A stretch of DNA of 64,000 nt, taken from Archegozetes longisetosus. Lineage: Eukaryota; Arthropoda; Arachnida; Sarcoptiformes; Trhypochthoniidae. The stretch covers positions 12,939,172-13,003,171 of the forward strand of contig JAEMBT020000008.1 of assembly GCA_018873245.2 (NCBI GenBank), given 5' to 3'. Made by a program: the position numbers and the translations under genes. Below are positions 57,306 to 64,000 of the stretch, piece after piece (position 1 is the stretch's first letter; every line of letters begins with the position of its first letter). The notes beneath the pieces were generated by a model. It saw nothing but the letters and a program-made list of their open reading frames with translations, was not told the DNA's origin and searched no databases.

Positions 57306-58469
57306 ATGGAGAACAAAAGTATAAATTCAGACTCCGACAGTTCATTTGAACTGTTCGAGCCAGTTGGTGTCCAAACGATGCCCACGGTGCCCACGGTGCC
57401 CACGATGCCCACGATGCCATCAATACCTACTTCCATGTCAATTGTCACTATTCCTGATGAATATCGAAACACAATCATTAATGATATCAATGAAAGACAA
57501 TTGAATGATGTGTCCAATGCCTTACAATTGTCTCAAAACATCAGTTTTAATGAGGACGACAATAATTTAGATACAAGAAGAATACAATCGATTGAAGATA
57601 GCCTTCAAAGTAAGAATCACATCGAAGAACAGGAACTATTGTCTGAAAAACTGTCTAATTTGGAGAAACAGATGGACGAAGAGTTGAAAACTTCGATCAA
57701 GACTTTGTCAAATAGCAATAGTTTGTCGAAATTTGAGTCTAATGTCGATTCGTCTTCGGATTCATTTACAAATGATTTGGAAAATTATTTGAAAGAACTA
57801 AGAGATGAAAATGACAAACTCAAGGCTGCACTCGAGAAGAATAATCATGTGATGAAACAGCAATTGAAAAATTTACAAGAGTGGCAGATTAAGAACTATC
57901 AGACCATTGATGGACACAAGAAAATGACTGCTGAGTCTAAAGCTATTATCGAACGGCTCAGAGAAGAGAATAAGAGTCTTAAGGATCAGGTCTTGAATCT
58001 GGAAGGAATGGCAGGCTTGAAATTAGTTGAAGAGTTGAGCACAGAAGTGGTGACTCTGAGGTCAAAATGCGATCAATTGTCGAGTTATCAGAAATTGAAT
58101 GTTGGGTCTGAACTGCAGGCACAGAACATGAACGCTGAATTGATTGAGGCGAAACGTACAATTGATTCGATGGCACGTCAAATTAGTTTATTTCAAAGTG
58201 AGCTGAGCTCAGCCAATTCCAAACTCGAATCTCTCCCCATCCTCAGCTCTCAGCTCCAGACCTATGAGCGAGACTTCAAACTTGAAGAAATGACCAAATT
58301 GGCTGCTCTTAAAGAAGTGGACGAACTCGAGAAGGAGGTTGAGAGACTTAAGAATAAAAATTGTGAATTAGAGGAGAAACTTGATAAAGGACAGCCTGCT
58401 CTAGATTTGAAGGCTGAGCCCACGGTAGGCAGACATCATCGAAGGCATAGACATTCGGGAAAGTTGTGA
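57306..58469 (+). CDS. coiled-coil protein with a UBAN-like region (NEMO/optineurin/ABIN type)
   Basis: 387 residues from the ATG at 57306. A short N-terminal acidic segment (DSDSSFELFEP) is followed by a small in-frame tandem repeat, VPTVPTMPTMPS. From about residue 155 onwards the protein is almost continuous coiled coil (NDLENYLKELRDENDKLKAA). Around residues 314-352, SSQLQTYERDFKLEEM and KLAALKEVDELEKEVE match the spacing of the UBAN ubiquitin-binding coil of NEMO, optineurin and ABINs (QV..Y..DF..ER....L...). The C-terminus is His/Arg-rich (RHHRRHRHSGKL) with no cysteine zinc finger, unlike NEMO and optineurin. The probable role is linear-ubiquitin sensing in NF-kB or autophagy signalling, by inference. 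A single exon; intact. Confidence 0.6.
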   Translation: MENKSINSDSDSSFELFEPVGVQTMPTVPTVPTMPTMPSIPTSMSIVTIPDEYRNTIINDINERQLNDVSNALQLSQNISFNEDDNNLDTRRIQSIEDSLQSKNHIEEQELLSEKLSNLEKQMDEELKTSIKTLSNSNSLSKFESNVDSSSDSFTNDLENYLKELRDENDKLKAALEKNNHVMKQQLKNLQEWQIKNYQTIDGHKKMTAESKAIIERLREENKSLKDQVLNLEGMAGLKLVEELSTEVVTLRSKCDQLSSYQKLNVGSELQAQNMNAELIEAKRTIDSMARQISLFQSELSSANSKLESLPILSSQLQTYERDFKLEEMTKLAALKEVDELEKEVERLKNKNCELEEKLDKGQPALDLKAEPTVGRHHRRHRHSGKL

Positions 58470-59088
58470 GTGCTCTCAAAAGATAGTTCTCGAAGCAACT
58501 ATTCATCAAATAGTTTTTATCAACATTCAATCTTTGGTGACGGACTCACATATTTTTCCATTGAATGACTAATCTGTTCTATCCTTTCATATTAATTGAT
58601 TGCTAAAAAACCACTAATTTTCGAAATCTCTTTATATTAAACTTTAAATTAATTTTCAATCTATAACTAATCAAAATATTTTTATTAACTTACATTTAAA
58701 TACAATATTAATTTATTATTATTAAGCATTAGTTGACAATCAATTACAACACTTCATGTTAATAATAACTTTATTTGAATAGGGGTCGAAGTCCCATACC
58801 TGCCCTAAGTGTTGGCGCCGTTTTAAAGGGTATAGACATTGGTTAGATTGCAAATTAAATATCAATTCTAATTATTATCACTTCTCATTATATTTAGGCT
58901 TCAAGCAATACAAAACCACTTCGAACGATGTGTAGAGGAAGACGGACTCTTCTGTTGATTTTATTTACATTACAATTACAATTACAATATTGAGTATTAC
59001 TTTCATAGAATTTTGTTATAACCAACTGTTTTACTCATTTTTGAAATATAATTACAATAAATAAGTTCATATTTTATACACAATCTTC
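58470..59088. other. convergent intergenic region
   Basis: Lies between the stops of the UBAN-like gene (58469) and cereblon (59089). AT-rich; no gene seen. Confidence 0.6.
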
Positions 59089-60910
59089 TTATAAGACTGG
59101 TTTCCACGACACATCTTCTTCTATTTTCAATCCTGGCTCTAATGATGACCTGCAAAGACCCCAAAACCATTCAGGTTTCAACTTCTTATTAACGGAGCTG
59201 TACTTCCATCCCATATGGGTATTACATCGGGTGCACCGGCATATAGTCCACGCATAGCTATGATTCATTTAAATAAATACAAAACAATAAGCATTATAAT
59301 GAGTAGAAGATGAGATGAACAAAGATTTTAAAGACCTATCTTAGCAGTCGTCATCTCACACTTGGCATCAAACTTCTAAAGATTGAGCGTGTCATCATTT
59401 AAAAGATAGAAAATATTTCATCAAATCCTTTAGTCACAGTAAATAAGAAATTATAATTTATTGCATCACTGATAGTTAATAAACAGTCAACAAGTTATTT
59501 TCTCTCTAAAATATCTAAATCTCAAAATCTTTGAGTGATTTGATCAAATTTTCTCCTCTTATGCTTTAAAGGCTGATATAAAGAAAGAGATTCATACCCA
59601 TGAGCAGTAAAGTTGTTTAACTTGAAAATTAGAAATCATTTGATTAGTATCATAGGCCTTATTGGCTAAGATAGGTCTTCGAAGCGAAGCATCAGATACT
59701 TTAGAAATGCATACCCTGGAAACCACGTGCACTCAGTGGAAGCGCGACCGACTAGTGTCAAATTTGAAGTCTTATTGACGCTGATCATTTCATGCACATA
59801 ACCCGCTGGGTTCACATAAGTTCCTTGAGGCCCATGTATTGACATCACTATCACGTCGTCCTTGTGACAGATCTTAGCCTTACAATCAGCACAACACAAA
59901 TAGGAATATTTTTGTAATAAACTTAATTCCCAGCGAAGTCTCTGAATGGAGCTGTCGATAGTAAGGAGTTGGCATCTTTGACTGTCATCGAGTGGAAGAT
60001 TGGCGGCGACCCAATAGGAGAACTCACAGGGTCTTGAAGGCGCTTGATTGTGATATAAATTTGTATCAGTACTACTAATCGAACACCAATTCTTCAAATG
60101 GACTTTAATTTTGTCCATCAATAAGTTCGGGTCATACAGCTCGTAAACCCATTTTGGCCATCGAGAACATGCCGGTAGAGTCCGGTCGATATGCTTATAT
60201 GTGGGCATTCGTAACGGATTTGTTAATTCATTTTCTGGCAATATTTTGACCTGAATTGAAAATAAATTGATTAACAAAATGGTGCTAAACCATGGCATAA
60301 AACTCAGCTTTTCCCATAAGAATGCCATCTTGCCTCCAACTCTCCTTCACTGTAAACCTTTGTCTGCCCTCAGCCTTCACCTTAAGAACTGGAAGACCCT
60401 CTCCGTTGTCGTCATCTTCGAAATAACTTCTAATCTCAGCAGTGGTTCCAAGACTTGGATCATAACTAGTTGTGATGCCAATAGTTCTCTGGCCATCGAT
60501 TATTTTCCTCATCATTGACACAATCGACGGATGATGTAATTGAAGCGGTAATATCTGTCCTGGGACTAAAACAATCCCGGGAAGTGTCAATAGCGGCATA
60601 TTGACGAGCGAAGTCTCGTCTAATACGACTCGACCCGATAACTCGTTGAGAACTTCTCCCAAATAGTTGTGCTGAGACGGAAGTGTTGTGTCGTATTCCA
60701 CTCTTTGCAGTCCTGAGTGGTTATTTTCCGATTCATCGTCTTCACCCTCATTATCGATACCCTCTGTTCAAACACAAAATCATTTTATTGCTTACTGATT
60801 TTTTCTTTTAGTATTAATTTGTCTTAAGACATGCCATCACTGTCTGTAGTGTCATCTTCCTCTTCATCGCCATTATATCCCAGTAGAGGAAGTATTAAGT
60901 CTTCAGCCAT
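59089..60910 (-). CDS. CRBN: cereblon, substrate receptor of the CRL4 ubiquitin ligase
   Basis: The four exons 60910-60841, 60763-60291, 60250-59715 and 59257-59089 join in phase to give about 415 residues. An acidic N-terminus (MAEDLILPLLGYNGDEEEDD) precedes a LON-like domain (LPLLTLPGIVLVPGQILPL). The DDB1-facing helical region with WPKWVYELYDPNLLMDKIK follows, then the C-terminal CULT domain. The zinc cysteines are present in LCCADC and CRCTRC. The three tryptophans of the degron-binding cage are seen in ECTWFPGYAW and HMGW. The position before the first cage Trp reads C-T-W where human cereblon has H-S-W (His378), so one ligand-contact histidine is replaced by Cys. The donor of exon 1 (GTGATG) was chosen to keep phase. 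The first 6 bases of intron 2 are GTTTAG and the intron is only 40 bp. Looks functional. Confidence 0.93.
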
Positions 60911-61543
60911 TTCTCCGATTGATTTAGTTGATAATTACTACGAACAATGTTTAGATAAGTATTGTTTACATTTATTTTGAGCTCATCAAAACCAAAACAA
61001 ACACTTAGTGCGCATTTCAGTTATTTTACGTTAAGTTTGTAGTAACTTTTCCCTTTAAAATGGAATAAAGTTGCTGAACTCTCATTGATATTGTTTTTAG
61101 ATTTCTAGGGTTTAAGCTGTGATTTAGGGTAAAGTATAAGATATTTTCTTTTTATTGCAAGCGCATTCTATTGAGTTCTAGAAAAAAACAGTAATTGACA
61201 TTTAACTAAGTTCAAACATATCTTTAATAAAGAACGTTCACACTAGAAAAGTGAGGGCATTTTATGTAACGCTTTAGATGATATTGAAGGGAAAAACCGT
61301 TGAAAATAGAAGCTATATTAGACGTAATGGATTGTATTGCATATCGATATATAATTAACCAATAGGAAAGTGAGTCGTGTCGTACTAAATATATAAATAG
61401 ATCACTATTAGATATCATTGAACATATGATTAAACGATTGTATTAATCGCTATTTAAACTATTTATTTAACTAATAATAATAAAAATACAGTACTAACAA
61501 AAAGTCAACAATAGTTATAATACAATCAAATAATCAAATAGAT
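60911..61543. other. divergent promoter region between cereblon and the J protein
   Basis: The two genes start at 60910 (minus) and 61544 (plus), leaving 633 bp as a likely shared regulatory region. No unfolded-protein-response element could be identified with confidence by eye. Confidence 0.5.
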
Positions 61544-62278
61544 ATGTATTTAAGAAAAATAGTTAATCTATCGTTATACTCGTCGCTATTAATTGTATGG
61601 CTTTTGGACAACATTGAAGAAGTGACGGCAGCAAAAGATTATTACCAATTGTTAGGTGTTTCAAGAGATGCCAGCGATCGAGAGATCAAGAAAGCTTTCC
61701 GAAAGCTAGCCATCAAATACCATCCCGACAAGAATAAGGCCAAAGACGCTGAGGACAAGTTCCGGGAGATCGCAAAAGCATACGAAGTATTGTCTGATAA
61801 GGAGAAGCGCAAACGTTATGATCAATTCGGTGATGAAGAAGAAAAGGGGGGTTTTAGTGGCTCTGCAAATGGTCAACACTTTGACTTCAATGAGTTTTTC
61901 AGGGATTTTGATCAGGCCTTCAATTTTCATCGGCAACACCACGACTTTCATCATGGATATAATGATGATAGAGATCATCACAGCCATTTTAACAATCATT
62001 TTCGAACTCACCATCAATCACATTCCGGACATCATTTTAACTTTAACTTTGATGATCTCTTCGAGGATATGGGAAGAGATGAGTTCGGTTCGTTCGGTGA
62101 CTTTTTCGGTCATCAAAGTGCCGAGACTTTCGGCAACGGAGATTCTTTCTTTGGTGGAAATCACTTCCAAGGCGTTCGTATGAATTCGTTCTCAGGCAAT
62201 TCAAGACACAGCGAGCGATGTCGCACGGTTACTAGACGTATGGGAAATTCGGTTATGACTTATACTGAGTGTTCTTAA
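61544..62278 (+). CDS. DNAJB9: ER-resident J-domain protein of the DNAJB9/ERdj4 type
   Basis: 244 residues, one exon. An N-terminal signal/anchor segment (about residues 9-21, [13 protein letters not shown]) is followed by a complete J domain (about 31-95) with [20 protein letters not shown] and the HPD motif at residues 60-62 (YHPDKNK). The remainder is Gly/Phe/His/Asp-rich ([18 protein letters not shown]) and ends with a basic conserved-looking segment [20 protein letters not shown], typical of ERdj4-like proteins. The family stimulates BiP in the ER lumen and helps deliver misfolded clients. The His-rich stretch (residues about 130-165) is longer than usual. A poly(A) signal AATAAA lies at 62475-62480. 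Confidence 0.88.
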   Translation: MYLRKIVNLSLYSSLLIVWLLDNIEEVTAAKDYYQLLGVSRDASDREIKKAFRKLAIKYHPDKNKAKDAEDKFREIAKAYEVLSDKEKRKRYDQFGDEEEKGGFSGSANGQHFDFNEFFRDFDQAFNFHRQHHDFHHGYNDDRDHHSHFNNHFRTHHQSHSGHHFNFNFDDLFEDMGRDEFGSFGDFFGHQSAETFGNGDSFFGGNHFQGVRMNSFSGNSRHSERCRTVTRRMGNSVMTYTECS

Positions 62279-63315
62279 TGTAGATTTTGTAAATTTTTTC
62301 TGATACCGACTCATTTTTATGTATAATAAGCTATTGACTGGTTGTAAATTTTATTAATGTTGAGCACAATTTGGAAATTGTTTCGTTTGCCATCAGATTG
62401 TTTTTTAGTGCATTAGTTGTAAGACTAAGACTACAAATTATAATTAGTTGAAAACTAAATGTTAATTTACTGTAAATAAAAATGATTTTCAAGTATTTTT
62501 TCACGAAAAACTATTGTAATTATTGTTGACAAATAGCTACTGTCATCATTTTAAGAAATCGTTCGATTGACAACTTGAGGCAATTCTTCAAAATTTCAAA
62601 TGTGTTGCGACAAAACTCTTCAAAACAATAAGAGCGACGGTAAGGTAGCATAAAAGTTGAACTTGATTATTACGTAACATTGATTAATCACTCACTTCTG
62701 TCATGTTTTAGGAAATTAAACTATGAAAAGAATGTTAAAAAAGCTAACATAAAAATATTTAGACTTAAATGTTACAATTGCTTAATTAATTCGAGGAGAG
62801 AATAGCTGGAAGGCATAAATGGATAAGCACAGAGAGGAATCAATGGAAGGTAGGATTGGAAAAGTAGAAAGAGGGGCAACGAGAGGTAGAGAGTGAGAGA
62901 GAGAGAGCTAGAGAGGAGAAGCAACAGGGAGTGGTTTTCCGGTAATGTTTGGGCTTAGCTCTAGAACTAGTTATCGAACCACTCTATTCAATGCTGACTC
63001 GTATTTAAAACAACAACAAATCCTCCATATTATTCGGTTTGCCGGTTAGGAACGGTTGATAAGTGATGCGATAACTGAGTTTTTGAATAACAAAACTTAT
63101 ATAACATAAATGCTGTTTGGATATTAGATCAGATAATAATGCACTCATCATTTACAACCAGTTAACGCTTTTGGCGCCAATTTATCCCCTTTTCATCCAG
63201 TGTTTTGCTCACTAAAACTTTCTCACATTAGCCCAACGGACAATTCAATAATTAGTTCAACTTTTTCAGTTATTCTCTGTTTTTATTGTGTGCACTTTTT
63301 CTGTTTGGCCTAACA
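62279..63315. other. intergenic; upstream region of the G-alpha gene with a purine tract
   Basis: A GA-rich, strand-asymmetric stretch at 62860-62935 includes GAGTGAGAGAGAGAGAG and lies about 400 bp before the G-alpha start codon. In other arthropods such tracts bind GAGA-type factors; that role is only inferred here. Otherwise nothing is recognised. Confidence 0.45.
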
Positions 63316-63436
63316 ATGGGTTGTGCTGTCAGTACCAATGCCGATAAAGAAGCGATTGAACGGAGCAAAAAAATTGACAGAGACTTAAGAGCCGATCAGG
63401 AGAAGCAATCGAGAGAAGTTAAACTACTTCTTCTTG
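63316..63436 (+). CDS. GNAI: heterotrimeric G-protein alpha subunit, i class, first coding exon
   Basis: The exon encodes [20 protein letters not shown] followed by [20 protein letters not shown], and ends in a GTATGT donor at phase 1, exactly where animal Gi/Go genes have the intron before the P-loop glycine. Gly2 and Cys3 are the expected myristoylation and palmitoylation sites. MGCAVST with the KEAIERSK block matches arthropod G-alpha-i better than G-alpha-o. The GTP-binding exons are not found before 64000, so intron 1 continues beyond the window. The product acts at the inner plasma membrane, inhibiting adenylyl cyclase, and in arthropods also in asymmetric cell division. Confidence 0.92.
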
Positions 63437-64000
63437 GTATGTATTAACGAGCATTGTATTAACTATGAATGTTTTCTTATAAGACTCTAATATCCTTCAC
63501 TGGCTCCATTATATGGATTGATGCAAAACTAGAAATGCTAAAAGACTAGGATTGAATGTTTCAATTTCTAACGTATATTTTCTTTGTGTTGAGACCCAAA
63601 CGATTTTTATTTAAATAATAGCTTATATGTGATTATGTGTGACTTAGCTTTGGTTTAGCAGCATTCCTTAAATTTTCAAATAGAAACAAGTCGGTTATGA
63701 TTGAATGTTAGCAGTGATAAAACCTGTAGACTAAGGAGACTCGTTAGTTATTTTTATCATCAACTCGTTTGAAACCAATTCAACGGCTATTCAATATATC
63801 AGATGGTATTAGCCTTAAGCTTAACTTGCACTGCATCGTACCAGTAATAGACTATTTGCAAAAATTTGTTTTATAAATAATCACTAACTAACGCGATTGT
63901 TTATTTTAAAACTTCTATTTAAATGTTTCCTATTATAAACTTAATTTCTGTCATTTTTTGTTTTAGCATCAAATTTAGTTTTTTATTTGCAATAATGATG
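63437..64000 (+). other. start of intron 1 of the G-alpha-i gene
   Basis: AT-rich sequence after the GTATGT donor. No GESGKST-encoding exon is present up to the window end. Confidence 0.75.

Noticed and set aside
58780-58830. Possible tRNA or tRNA-derived SINE (GGGGTCGAAGTCCC resembles a B box)
   Set aside because: No A box at the right distance and no cloverleaf can be drawn.

Overview
The window is nuclear DNA of an arthropod, most likely an arachnid or mite. It is strongly AT-rich, has short GT-AG introns (about 50-80 bp in several genes, 0.7-2.5 kb in one), and carries animal genes whose exons can be read directly: a FUT8-like fucosyltransferase, a class I Rab11-FIP, cereblon, an ERdj4/DNAJB9-type J protein and the first exon of a G-alpha-i subunit. 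The species assignment is inference; the animal origin is seen directly.

Layout. 0-6 kb: the 3' part of a FUT8-like gene with an apparent frameshift, a dead mariner, then a minus-strand sushi-domain receptor whose cytoplasmic tail is packed with tyrosines. 6-26 kb: a graveyard of DNA transposons, dominated by hairpin (foldback) elements. Three foldbacks in the window have readable direct target duplications of 8, 9 and 10 bp, and several others are TA-flanked Tc1/mariner derivatives. Tc1 and mariner remnants, a decayed copy of the receptor's membrane/tail exon and a two-copy GC-rich repeat also lie here. 28 kb: a single-exon 318-residue protein resembling ETX/MTX2 (aerolysin-like) beta-pore-formers. 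29-32 kb: a foldback, a Tc1 remnant and unrecognised coding-like pieces. 33.7-36 kb: a three-exon orphan gene with a decayed copy just downstream and another near 45.4 kb. 37.5-43.6 kb: the Rab11-FIP gene. 44-50.7 kb: small membrane ORFs, a foldback with a 9-bp target duplication and a broken unrecognised gene. 50.9-51.8 kb: a secreted C-type lectin whose C-terminal part resembles bacteriophage tail-fibre tips. 52-57 kb: another Tc1/mariner hairpin and low-information DNA. 57.3-64 kb: a dense housekeeping block with a UBAN/NEMO-optineurin-like coiled-coil protein, cereblon, ERdj4 and G-alpha-i.

The genes do not form one pathway. Membrane traffic and signalling (Rab11-FIP, G-alpha-i, UBAN protein, tyrosine-tailed sushi receptor), proteostasis (cereblon, ERdj4) and possible surface or immune recognition (sushi receptor, C-type lectin, pore-former-like protein) are all represented. 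The most unusual items are the lectin/tail-fibre-like combination, the receptor tail with its duplicated relic, and the dense set of foldback elements. All exon structures come from reading frames and splice consensus only; no transcript or database evidence was available.
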